A stretch of 64,000 nt of DNA from Limnanthes douglasii subsp. nivea (lineage: Eukaryota; Streptophyta; Magnoliopsida; Brassicales; Limnanthaceae): NCBI GenBank assembly GCA_036936605.1, contig JAUPFV010000002.1, positions 201,957,273-202,021,272 on the forward strand, in the 5' to 3' direction. This document shows, piece after piece, positions 11,113 to 22,334 of the stretch. The notes beneath the pieces are model-generated. The model was not told where the DNA came from. It did no database searches and was given only the letters and a program-made list of their open reading frames with translations. Position numbers and translations under genes: made by a program. Within the stretch, counting starts at the first letter, position 1, and each line of letters begins with the position of its first letter.

Positions 11113-11929
11113 ACAAAGCCATTTACTCCTCCAACTGTCCTAAGCTTATTGGTAAACAACGAATTAATCACACAATGAAGAGTCTTTCTCATCTCTATTA
11201 TTGTACCGGAACTCTTTTTACCTTATTTCATCTCTATTACTTTTAATATACTTTGGTTTGGTCAGTCAAACTACATTTAAAAGTCATAAGTAAAATAAAT
11301 TTGAGAATCCATATATTAAAGTTATAAAATTTGTAAGTCCTATGCACAAGTAACACAAAGCATGTACTGTAATGCTAATATTCTGAACGAGGAGGGATAC
11401 TGTCAAACACACATTCAGGGACAAAAAGGAAACAGGTGCCAAAATCCAATGTGGCACCATGATCAGCTTTAGGATTCATCTATGAATGTGCAATAGGAAT
11501 AGTGGCACCTGTTGATTCAGGATTCTGGTGGATTAAAAAAAAAATCTGATAGATACGATATTTGACATTGCTAGATACGTGAACACTAGTCTGATAGACA
11601 CGATATATAACATTGATAGATCCTGGAGTATACATCTGATAGACACGATATTTGACAACAACATACGTAACTTTTCCACTTGGTTTCTCCACCCCTCTTG
11701 ACAGATGTAAAGCACGGGCAGCCACTCCCCTGATAAATTGAGATAATATATAAATATCTTTATGACAAGAAGTCAAAACCAAACATAAGACAATTGCATG
11801 TGCAGGCTTCAAAAGTAAAACAGTATATCCAAATAAGATCCCTCATTCATATAGATGAATCTAATTTTTCGTTAGATGTTCAATAAGTGAAAATTTGAGA
11901 CATACTAAAAGTTGAAGTATACCTGTTAT

Positions 11930-12225
11930 GCCAATGGATAACTTCATGGGCACTTTTTCCGTCCGGCTTGTGTGTATCTGACAGACCAACTAGAGTTTTG
12001 GAGCTTGCTTCTCCAAATTCACTTCCAGAACCTGACCAAAAGGAATTAAAAATTGAAGAAGAAAACCATCAGTTTGAGAGAATCAAATATAGCTGATGGT
12101 AGTTTTGGGTACCAGGAGAGAGCACAGAGCCAACTGCCTTTATCTCTGCATCATCTCTAACAGGCAGAATCCCAATTACTCCATTCTCTTCTTTTTGCCA
12201 TAACTCTTGTTCAACCAATGTCACA
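11930..12225 (-). pseudogene. Captured fragment of an unidentified host gene (two exons)
   Basis: Two exons in tandem on the minus strand. The upstream exon (about 12225-12113; acceptor GATGCAG, donor GTACCC) reads VEQELWQKEENGVIGILPV. The next (about 12030-11932; acceptor TTGGTCAG, donor GTATAC) reads FGEASSKTLVGLSDTHKPDG and ends in HEVIHWHN. The splice phases agree and there is no stop, so these are real exons. I do not recognise the gene with confidence. The HEVIHWHN end could be the start of a hemerythrin-type domain as in BRUTUS-like E3 ligases, but that is a guess. The opposite orientation to the SHPRH fragment implies a separate capture. Confidence 0.6.
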
Positions 12226-12640
12226 CTGCATCGATCAAACCACTGTCAGCCTCAACGCTCAAGCATGAGGTAAAGGTACAACCAAATATGCAGATTTACA
12301 GTTTGAATCAGTACGCAACATCAACCAACCTAAGAACCTAGATCAAAACGGCAACATGTACTGAAGATCAACTAGAACAGAAAGTTCATTTTAACAAACA
12401 CATTGGACATTGAGTTGATCCTTATCTAGAAATTATATACCATCAATTTGTCGAAAAAGGCAAACAGTACACTAAACTGGACCGTGTAGAACAAAAGAAA
12501 GAAAACGGCTGATCACTATCCAAATACTGCAACCAAACACCGAAGCAAATACACGGCAACAGACCTTTCTCCATTCAGCTCATAATTCCAATACTCATAC
12601 CTTCGCACTAAAGCCAAAAACACCGAAGCAAATACACATA

Positions 12641-12765
12641 TCTAGCAATGTGTCCCTTCGTATCTATCAAGGTTTTCCTTCGTATCTATCAAAGTGTTCC
12701 TTCGTATCTATCATCTAACTCAACTGACACACTAGTAGGCAGTAAATGAGCCTCATCTAACACAG
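12641..12765. repeat. 125-bp direct repeat, right copy
   Basis: Partner of 10988-11112 (124 of 125 bases the same by eye). It is preceded by a smaller duplication, CACCGAAGCAAATACAC at about 12538 and 12621. Confidence 0.9.
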
Positions 12766-13144
12766 GAGGTTGGCGTTAAATTGAGAAAAATCAGGATGAT
12801 GACTAATGTTTGAGGGTTGTACATGAATTAAAGAAGCTTGGGTTCCAATTGAAGAGAATTGAATCCTCTGCATCATATCAGCATTACCTTCTACAGTACC
12901 ATCCATTTCCTTATCTCACAAACACTATACAATAATTGATTTAAATTCCGATTCGATTGATGAAATCGGTACCGAATCAAGCTCAGGTAAGTTCAATTTC
13001 AATCATACTTTAGACAATGCAACAAAACAACACCAAAAATCTACAAAAACAACAAACCGAAACTAATCGAAATGAGCTAAAACACGAGCTAGATAACTAC
13101 AAAGCACAAGCTAATTCGAAGTTAACCATAAATTGAATACCTTA

Positions 13145-13440
13145 CAAGTGAACGGCGGTCGGGTTTCTCCTTCTCGGACGGTGGAGATGGCGACGGAACA
13201 ACTTATAGTAGGTGGTTCCTTCAAAGGTTAGAGAAAGCAGGTGGTTCGCCGGTACGTTTCCGTAATTTCGGAACGGAGATGAAAACAGTGGTTAGTTTTC
13301 GTCCGTGGTTCACCGGTGGGTTTCAGTACTATCGGAAGAGGTTTCTTCCTGGTCGCCGGTGTTCGCCGGTGGTTGTCAGGAATATCGGAACAGAGGGGCG
13401 ACTGAAATCGCCGGTTACGTGAGTTTCAAAAATGTCTTTT
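13145..13440 (-). other. GC-richer right subterminal segment of the Pack-MULE
   Basis: Contains repeated CGCCGGTGGTT / TATCGGAA-type units (near 13230, 13320, 13375), like the CACCGGCGA units near 9050 in opposite orientation. The two ends therefore share related GC-rich sequence, extending the inverted-repeat character of the element inward. Confidence 0.5.
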
Positions 13441-13675
13441 GGTGTGTTTCTCTCTCCACAAATTTAGAAATTTGAAAGTGGGGGAATTGGAACCCAAAAG
13501 TCTGATTAGAAGAAGAAAAAAAGGGTTTCAACAAAAACAACCCCTTTTATACCCTAGAGGGTATAATTGTCCAAAATGTGGCTTTAGGTAGTTTATGAAA
13601 CTAGTCTAAAAACGGGTACCATCTTGGTATTTGATACTTGAGAAGGTATTTAGGGGTACTTTTCTCTTATTTCAA

Positions 13676-14340
13676 AAGAGTCTTTTTATTTTAAATTTTT
13701 ATTTTTATTATTTAATAATCAAACATATCAATATCAATCAAGCACAATAATTTAGGTTTTTTAAATATTAGAAATAAAAAACAATACTATTTTAAAACTA
13801 ATAAATTTGATTAAAAAACAAATAAATCAGATAAAATTAACAAAAATCGAACAATCTAAAATCAAAATATATATATTAAAATTTTAAGCATGATTCTAAC
13901 ACTTGTATCACCCGATTAAAAAAACTATGAGCTTCAAAATGAATATAACAAACACAAATTCTGATCCAAATGGTCAAAATTAGATGTGTCATAAAACATA
14001 TAATTTTGGTTCAGAATGTAGTCTAAATTATATCTATTTTTGAAAAAAATATACGATTTCAACCCATTTGGTAGTTGTTTTTGCAATGCGGATTTCGACT
14101 ATGTGAGTTAAAGTTACTCTATCTTGTATATGTTGCTACCACCAATATTGAATCATTGAAACCCGGTAAATGTATAATATTCAATGAAAGTGTATAATAA
14201 AACAATATCGTACCAAGTCAGTTATAACAAACTTCTAATGACCTTGACACGCCATGATTATGACTCTTATTAGTTCAGTTACAAAAAAAATTAATAAGCA
14301 TGGACACATCATGTTAAACGGTTATTATTGATTCATCAAC
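13676..14340. other. AT-rich stretch, no gene seen
   Basis: The first about 65 bp complete the split tandem-repeat copy described at 8098-8717. The rest is unremarkable AT-rich DNA with no coherent reading frame. Confidence 0.5.
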
Positions 14341-16440
14341 CTAATTCCAACCAAAGTTTAGAGCTTTTTTAGACTGAACACTCTTGTTGAGGCCTAATGC
14401 ATCCTGAGAATGACCCCTTGCAGATACTAGACCACTCTTCATATTAAGGTCGAACACCCTATATTGAGGCCAACCCTATGTCAAGCCAAAGTTTCATCTT
14501 TAATAACTTTGAGTCTATTTATTAATTCTCAACATACGCATGTAGTGACTTAGTATTCATTGCCCATATGTCCTAACTATTCTTTACCAAATATATTTAA
14601 TCCATCTACATTCCAACTTTGAACAAGTCTCATGTAGTAAATGAACTTTATTGAGGCGAAACCCTCTTCAAACCCTTGAGGTTGTCAGATATAAATAGTC
14701 TGTCTAGTTTTCCATGTAAAAATACAATAGTAACATCTACTGGATTTAATTAAAGATCAAATCTTGTAACAATTGACAATATAACCCTTATAGAGGTTTA
14801 TTTCATAATCGATGAGAACATCTCATTAAAATCAATATATTTTTAAAATCCATTAACCACTAATCTAGCTTTGTTTTTTTCTTAATATCTGAAGCGTCTT
14901 AATCATTAAAATCATGATATAGGTTGAACATATGCCGAGGTTGAGCTTTTTATGTAGAGGTCAAACTCATGCTGAGCCAGAATCTAGCTTTGACGAAAGC
15001 ATCATTTGCTTCGTCGTCTTATTAAACTCCACATCAACCCTAACTTCACTGGAAGTAGTGATTGTAGTATTAACCTTTGTGATCAATCAAATTTCAGCTT
15101 TATCTAATACTACATCTCTGAAAGTTAAAACATTTTCACTCTCATATACCAGACACCACAACCTATACTATTTCACTTTTTCAAGATAACGAAGAAACAA
15201 ACACTTGAATGTTACCGATTGAAACTTATCATGATTCATATGTATATAAGAAAACATACAAACACTCTCAAGTGGCTCATCATTGGTTTTTTTACACTTT
15301 ATATCTCTTGAGAAAATTTGAACTCCAATGCAACACATGGGTTTCTGTTAATGATGAATGCAATTGTCTTGACAGTTTTACCCAAACCCTCTCGTTCATT
15401 GTAGCTTTCAAAAAGATATACCTCACTCTTTCAAGTTAAACTTTGTTCATCTTCTTAACAATATCAGCTTGTTTATTAGTCTTGTTCATGGTTATGTATC
15501 CAATAATACACAGTATAGAATAGTAGTTTGTGAATGTGCCATTCACAAATTCCAAGCCACCATAAGTTATTAACTTCTTCACCATCTTCTCGGACTAATT
15601 TTCCACCAGTTTCTCCTAATATTTGAAGGCACTAAATAATTTTTCTTCAAAATTTAAAAGTATACCCATCACCTCCCATTGTAGGATGTCTTGTAGGTCC
15701 TCAAAGATATAATATAACGTACCCAAGCATATATTTATTTGTATGGTTGCTGGTCGCAAACATGATTTTTTTTATTTTTGCCACCACACAGTTATGACAG
15801 AAGTTTAGCTTCAAAGCTTTATCACCATCCAAGAAGTCCTGTTTGTAAAGTTTATATAGTTATTTCTGACTTATATATCCTAACCTCAGGTTCCACAACT
15901 TGGTAAAATCACTTTCAACTGTAGACACACTTGAGACCACTGCAATTTCTTCAATAACTAGTACAATATTAACTCTATACGCTTTCATAATAACTAGTGA
16001 CATATACATCCCCTTAAGTCTTCCATCTCCACCAATATAGTTACATCATTCCTCTTCTAACATTCTTATTAGGGTAATAGATTTATTTTAACGTTAGGGA
16101 CGTAACTCATATATATTATGAAATCGAGTCTCACACTCTCCATATTTATACCACGTGGTTCATTAGTCCCCAATATGATATTGACATCCTCAAAATTCGT
16201 CAATTATTAAAACTAATATTTGTTGGGTGTAATATAAAATGATGTTTATGAGTCTATTACCTACTTCTTATCATACCTTCAAGTAAAAACCGATAATACA
16301 TTAATGGAGTTATAACCATCATAAATAAATTAGGCATATCTAGCCTCAAACTTCTATTAATTAACTATATTATTCATCTTAAGACAATTATTTATGATAT
16401 GGTATTCTTTCTTGCAGAACCATAATTTCAATCTAGAACT
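14341..16440 (-). pseudogene. Decayed Ty1/copia polyprotein (copia A)
   Basis: On the minus strand the remnants run in copia order. A degenerate zinc knuckle is at about 16390-16430 (LWFCKKEYHIINNC). GAG-pre-integrase is at about 15770-15905 (LWNLRLGYISQK, then FLDGDKALKLNFCHNC). Integrase is at about 15450-15730 (TYGGLEFVNGTFTNYY). Reverse transcriptase is at about 14341-14900 (KARLVVNGF, then VDVTIVFLHGKLDR). Numerous stops and frameshifts interrupt every domain and I see no paired LTRs. Integrase before reverse transcriptase places it in Ty1/copia. Plus-strand open frames at 14932-15189 and 15209-15439 are shadows of this. Confidence 0.85.
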
Positions 16441-16504
16441 AGTAGTCTTCTTTCTTGAATATATATCCCTATGTATTTATCTCATAACCAACCCATCTCT
16501 AGTA

Positions 16505-16680
16505 GTAGGCATGGGCATTCGGTTCTTCGGCATGGTTCAGTTCAATTGTTTGGATGCTCAGTTCTTTGGTTCTTTAAATCTGGTAGCCATTTAAGAACCG
16601 AATAAATTTGGTTAATTTTGGTTTTTCTTAGTTTGGTTCGATTCTTCTCGGTATGGTATGCATATTTAATTTTTTTTATC
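16505..16680. mobile_element. Possible hAT end fragment
   Basis: TAGGCATGGGCATTCGGTTC and repeated GGTTC/GTTCGG motifs resemble the ends of plant hAT-type non-autonomous elements. No matching opposite end or target duplication was found. Confidence 0.35.
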
Positions 16681-17079
16681 TTAATGTTGTATTTTACCAA
16701 TTTTATTTGAAATTGGGGAGGAATTTCATCAGTAAAAAACTCACATTCTAGATTTAAAGATAAAATATATTAGACAACATTATTCGATGAAATAAAAAGG
16801 ATATTTTATATTTGATTTCATGCTATATACAAAACATTTTCTAAAATATTTGGTTTTTATTTGTTGAAGACAACTCATAGAAAATTATGGATTGGTATAC
16901 TAATGATATATTTAAACATTATTAGAATTTGGTCTAATTAATAAGTAATAAGATTAATTATATAATTATATAATTAAATAAGAATTAGACTTTTAGGTGA
17001 AAACTCAGTATGGAGGTATAAGTGTAGAAGTAAGGTTGAATTTGGACTCTTTGATGGATTGGGCGCAACTATCAACACT

Positions 17080-17420
17080 TGAGACTGAACTAATATGCTC
17101 ATGGACTAAATTGATAAAGATTAATTTAGTGGGTTGTAGTCTCTAATAAAAAAATGAAATATAGGAGTATGATGCAATTGGATTTGGGCTTTAACCCTAA
17201 TTACATTATCTATATAAGAGAGACGTAGGTTTGGATTTGTTCACAAGACATATACAAAAAGTCTACCGTTTTGTTTGTTGGATTGACTACTGAGAAAACC
17301 ATAAATATATTTTATTTGCTTTCACGTGTCTGTGTCTTGTTGTCCATGTTATTCTTTGTGTTTTTGTTCTTGTAAACACATTTCTATTTACAAAATTGTA
17401 TATATTTTTTCAAGATTGAA
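17080..17420 (+). repeat. Probable 5' LTR region of copia B
   Basis: Lies just upstream of the copia B leader and gag. It contains CTATATAAGAGAG (about 17211), a TATA-like box, then a transcribed-looking leader with TTTCACGTGTCTGTGTCTTG. The 3' LTR was not matched, so the ends are approximate. Confidence 0.4.
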
Positions 17421-17969
17421 GAAACACAAGAGCAAAGAAGATTCATGAACCGGAGAAAATCTACTTAAAATTAATTATTAAGTTTTTAATTAAAATAAAT
17501 GGAACCAAACTAAAGAAAGGTTTCACATGTACTTGAAAATTTAAAAAATTAGATTAATGGTGATTTTTTTCAAATTCAAAAATTCATATTAGTATGTTTT
17601 CCTAAAAATATCTTATTATCATTGTATGTTATGTGTACATGTTTATACCATGTTTAAGGATATTTAATTAAATGTTATATGTGAATGATTTTGTGTCTTA
17701 TATGCTATATGTCAATTTTTCTATAGTTACGATTGTTGGTTACAATATGATAGGGAATAAGTTTATTATGCTCGACGCGTCGTATTTCAATCAATGGAAT
17801 GATAAAATATAATTGTTCTTAAAGTTTCATGACTATGAATGAGCACTGATGGTGCCTAAACCAACCCATTTACTGAGAAAGCACACTTGAGAAGACTAAG
17901 AATGAAGAAACTAGGAAATATCCAAATGATTTTGCTTGTACTTCATGCGCTAAGGGATCCCAACTACTT

Positions 17970-20295
17970 TCGGTGAGGCTCTTCTCAACGGGGATTACCA
18001 CCACATCTGAATTTTTCATGGAAGTTGAGAAATGTTTTTTGAAAATTAAAAAATATAAATCCAGTATTTTATGAATGAGATTTCAACTAAGAAGTACAAT
18101 GACAAAACGATTTTCAGAGATAACATTTTTGGGATGTCTATGACCGTTACAAAGTTAAGGGCAATCAAGGTAGGCCTCTTTGAGGATTGTGTGGTTGGGT
18201 TCATCTTCCAGTTGCCACCTGTTAACTTTAAGCATTTTTATTCCATATATAATTATATGCGAGAAAAATGGACAACTAGTGAGCTGATTTCACAACCTAC
18301 ACACGAGGAGGAAAAACTAAAAGAGGATTTGATCAAGGCGAACGTGGTAACCTCCAATAAGGTGGATTTATTGCATACTATTGAGAATCACAATATAGTA
18401 TTGGTAGTTTAATAATGGACAATATACTAGATTTATTATATACTCTTGAGCATCATAATATAGCAATGAATACACAAGTTAAAAATAATATTATTAATAA
18501 AACAAAAAAATAAACTAAATGGTGGCGTAATCACTTAGGTCACATATCTAAAGTTATAGTGAATAAGCTTGCCAATGAAGGTTTATTAGATCCCAAAGAT
18601 TAATCTAACTTCGATACTTGTATCGAATGTATCAAAGGATATCAGACTAAAATTTAATTAGTACAAGAACATATGGGGATAAAAGTCTTGGAACCTACTT
18701 ATCAATATTCATAGATCGTTCAAAATAATAATGGTACATGCAACAATACTTCATATCATTCATAGATGACTTCTCTCATTTTTGGGTACCTCTAGCATCT
18801 CCATAATGAACCAGAAGCTTTAGAAATGTTCATAACTTTAAGACGAGATATAAAAAACAACTAGGTAAGAGAATTAAGTGAATTAGGTCTCAATGTGGTA
18901 ATGAATACTATAGAAGATATGACGGAACAGGTGAACAACATCAATGACCATTATATAGGTACCTAGATGAGCGTGGCACAATACTTTAGTATGTAATACT
19001 AGGAACATCCAACATGAATGGTATATCTTGATAGGCATAAAAATACACTTAATAATATGGTTAGAAGTATGATAAGTAACTCAACTCTAAAATTATCACT
19101 TTAGTGTGAAGCTTTGCCATTAATTATGCAACTTGTATAGTCAATAGAGTTCCATTAAAGAAAAATTAAGACACCATATGAGCTATGGATCGGGCACAAA
19201 CCTAGTTTAAAGCATATGATATATGTGGGTGCCAATCTTATCAAAATCTTATATGGCTCATGAAAAGAAATTTGACCCCAAAACGGTAAGATCCTTCTTT
19301 ATTGGTTATTCCGAGTATTCAAGGGGTTATAAATTTTATGATCCTTCCGCTTGTTGTATATTTTAGATGAGAACAATAAATTTTCTTGAGGATGTTGAGT
19401 TATGATGGAAGAATTCAGGAACACATGTTCATTTTAAGGAAGAATTTATAGAAATTCATGAATGTTCAAACAGTGATACTCAAATATCATAAAAGTATAC
19501 TTTAATGACAATCAATTATGCCCCGTTAGAGCAAAAAGATATTCAAAATCACATAGATAATCAACTTGAGGATTTTAAACATGATACAAATATAACCTAT
19601 TTAGAACAACAACACACTCAAGATAATTTTAATATTTCATAAGTATAAAAAATAATATTATTTATGAAGATCAAACTCTATATTCTCAGGAAGTGCACAA
19701 GAAGTAATAACGCCCTTAAAAGGTCCATAAGATAAAGGAAAAATACTATATTTTCGAATTATATACTATATCTTCAAGAACATAAAGACTCATGTCTTGG
19801 AACTTTAAACGATCCGTCTTATGACAAATAATCCATGAAAAGTTCTAACTCTCAAAATTTAGTGGATGTGTTGACACACAGAAAATCACTATGGAAACAT
19901 AGTTTTATTAGATCGGGTTGTAATATCATAGAAAATTATAAAACAAACACTAATTGGATCATCCAGTATGACATCCCAATTCATTATGTGCTTTGAGGAA
20001 TCAAACTAGACATTGTTATGGTGGAATTTTGTTATTAGACTACGTATTGTACAAGGGATATAAGGTCTCATGAAATTATATTGTGCCGACAATTTTGTAG
20101 TGCAATACTCCAAAAATAACAAGTGCAAATACAAAGATATATAATTTTGGTGTATTAAAAATATATTCATAAAGGTTAAATAAATATAAATCATATCGGC
20201 ACAAACTCCATGATGACATATCCTCTTACAAATGCAGTATTACCTAAGGTTTTCACGGGACACACCATTAGGATGAGTATCGTTTATTTAGAGGT
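17970..20295 (+). pseudogene. Decayed Ty1/copia polyprotein lacking RT (copia B)
   Basis: Gag of the UBN2 type lies at about 17970-18412 (QLPPVNFKHFYSIYNYMREK, then LISQPTHEEEKLKEDL). GAG-pre-integrase follows at about 18515-18650 (WWRNHLGHISKVIVNKL, FDTCIECIKGYQT), then integrase at about 18740-19380 (FISFIDDFSHFWVPL, GYKFYDPSACC). The linker before RT is at about 19740-19850 (YILYLQEHKDS), an RNase H trace at about 20080-20170, and the C-terminal end at 20213-20290 (PLTNAVLPKVFTGHTIRM). RT itself is missing between about 19850 and 20070. Many stops are present. Confidence 0.8.
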
Positions 20296-20410
20296 ATGTG
20301 ATTTTATTTGCGAAACCATTTTTTCGTATCAGGGGTTAACTTTGTTGTTGTATTATATGTGCAACCAATATCTTATACTATTTGTGAAATCAAGTTGTAG
20401 TATTGTTTGA

Positions 20411-22320
20411 GAAAGTTTACTATATTAATATAAATTTAAAGTTACAAAATATCAAAATTTGTGAAATATTAAGTAATACGTATTTGGAAAACATAAAACT
20501 TATGAGATATTAATCAAAATGGATTAAAGAAACTTGCATACACGAGTTACAATGTGCAAAATTATGCAATTTGCGTGTAAAATTTGTTTAAGAACTAAAA
20601 ATAAAAAGCAAATAATTAAGTTTTGTTTTAACATATTTGATATAAATAAGGGTTATATAAGTACACTATCATAAAAAAACTAATATTGTATAAATGAGGG
20701 TGTTTTAAAAATTGACATACATGAAAATATAAAAAAAATAAAAATTTAGTTAAAAATTAACATTGGTGAAGATATTAGATTTAGTCCCAGAAAAAATTAA
20801 GAGAATAAGTGAAAACGTTTGATGTTTTGGGATGATTCGCTTATTCGAGATAGAGAACACGAAGAGATAATACATGTTGATTTGGAAACGATCAGACCTT
20901 TTGTTCATAATATATCAATATATCTTAAATTAAAATAATACGCAAAAAAATGATGAAATGTGACATTACATTATAAGTTTGATTTTGAAACGAATAATAA
21001 TTTTATTCCGCAAACAATATTACAAGTAGAATTTTACACATTATGAACAACTTATTTTTTAAACATCGAGTAAATTATGAAGAAGACGTGTTTCACAATT
21101 GAATATTATACAATAGGTTTCGCAAATGTAATATGGTAAAATTGGTTTCACAACCGAGATACAAGTGGGGTTTCACACCTTAGAATATATAGTGTTTCAA
21201 AAACACTGAGTAAGCTTTTAAATATAATATTTTTATAAATTTAATATGGGACAATACGTTTCAGAAACGATATACAATTATATTTTTTGCACATTAGGTA
21301 CAATGTGTTTCACAAACCTTGAGTAATATGCTGAATATTATATGTTTCACAAAGCTATCATATATCAATAAGTTTTGCAAATTCGAAAATAATGTAGACC
21401 TAAAATAAAAGTTCTAGTTTGTAGTTGAAGAATATATATTGTGTCTTGAATTATCCATTATGGTGTATGAAAGCATGTAAATCAAATTTGTAAAACTTAA
21501 ATAGCAAAACATGTTAGTAAAATTGAAAAACAAGATCCATGCACTAGATAATGTACATATGGCAATTGTACATCAACCAGGAGTTGTGTCATATACAACA
21601 ACTTGGAAAATGAGATATTTTTACAAGTAAAATATTTGTTAAAAGTTAAAGCAAAAAAGTTAGGAAATTTTTTCCAAAGGTTGAGCAAATTTTGTTATCT
21701 AGTTTTCTTTAGCCTTCAAAACATTTTTAGTTCTCTCAAGCGAATGTGATGAATTTTTTTAAATAGTTGTATTTGACAGACTTACAGTTGAAATAAAATA
21801 TCTATTTATGATAATAGTATCTTAACAACCTCGAGAGAATAAATAAATGCACATGTGAGTGATTGTATCTTTGTTCAAGAGATATGGACAAATAATCCTA
21901 GTAGATAATTCTTCAACCGTTGACGAATATATAGTTTAATTTAATGAATAATTTTACAAGAATGTGGCAAAATCAATATTTTTATATAAAAATCAAGTTA
22001 TATATCATGTTTTATAATATAATTGGGTACCTTAGATTTCGTAAATAGATCAAAAGATCAATCGGTTTCATAAATATGATATGCATTATAATATGTTTCA
22101 TAAATATTTTGGAAACTCAAAACCATGTATTATGAATCAGGCAGAATAATTACTGGTATTATAACAGCCTTATAACACATGTTTCACAATATATGAAAAA
22201 CTAAGTACATCTTAGAAACGAAATCAAACAATTTCGTAAAATTAAAATACAATAACAAAATTGTTATCAATTTTTTCAAATTAAATTATAATAATAACCA
22301 TTCTAGTATGATGGAACTGA
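20411..22320. other. AT-rich stretch with recurring GTTTCACAA motifs, no gene seen
   Basis: GTTTCACAA, GTTTCGCAA and close variants recur roughly every 40-60 bp from about 21040 to 22200, often beside ATTATGAA or AATATT. The spacing is irregular and the units are degenerate. No reading frame is supported; the minus-strand open stretch at 21497-21688 has no recognisable domain. Confidence 0.4.
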
Positions 22321-22334
22321 AGAAAAAAATCTTG

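Larger units (their letters stand above)
8718..13666. mobile_element. Mutator-like element carrying host gene pieces (Pack-MULE)
   Basis: A 4,949-bp element flanked by a perfect 9-bp duplication, TTATTTCAA, at 8709-8717 and 13667-13675. The ends are diverged inverted repeats: GGGAAATGACATACTAAG at the left and, in reverse, GAGAAAAGTACCCCTAAA at the right, each followed by TACC-rich sequence. Nine-bp duplications and G-rich ends fit Mutator-like elements. No transposase domain is visible. Inside are exons and introns of a SHPRH-like SNF2 gene (plus strand), pieces of a second gene (minus strand), GC-rich segments near both ends, and several local duplications. This content defines a Pack-MULE. 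Confidence 0.88.
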
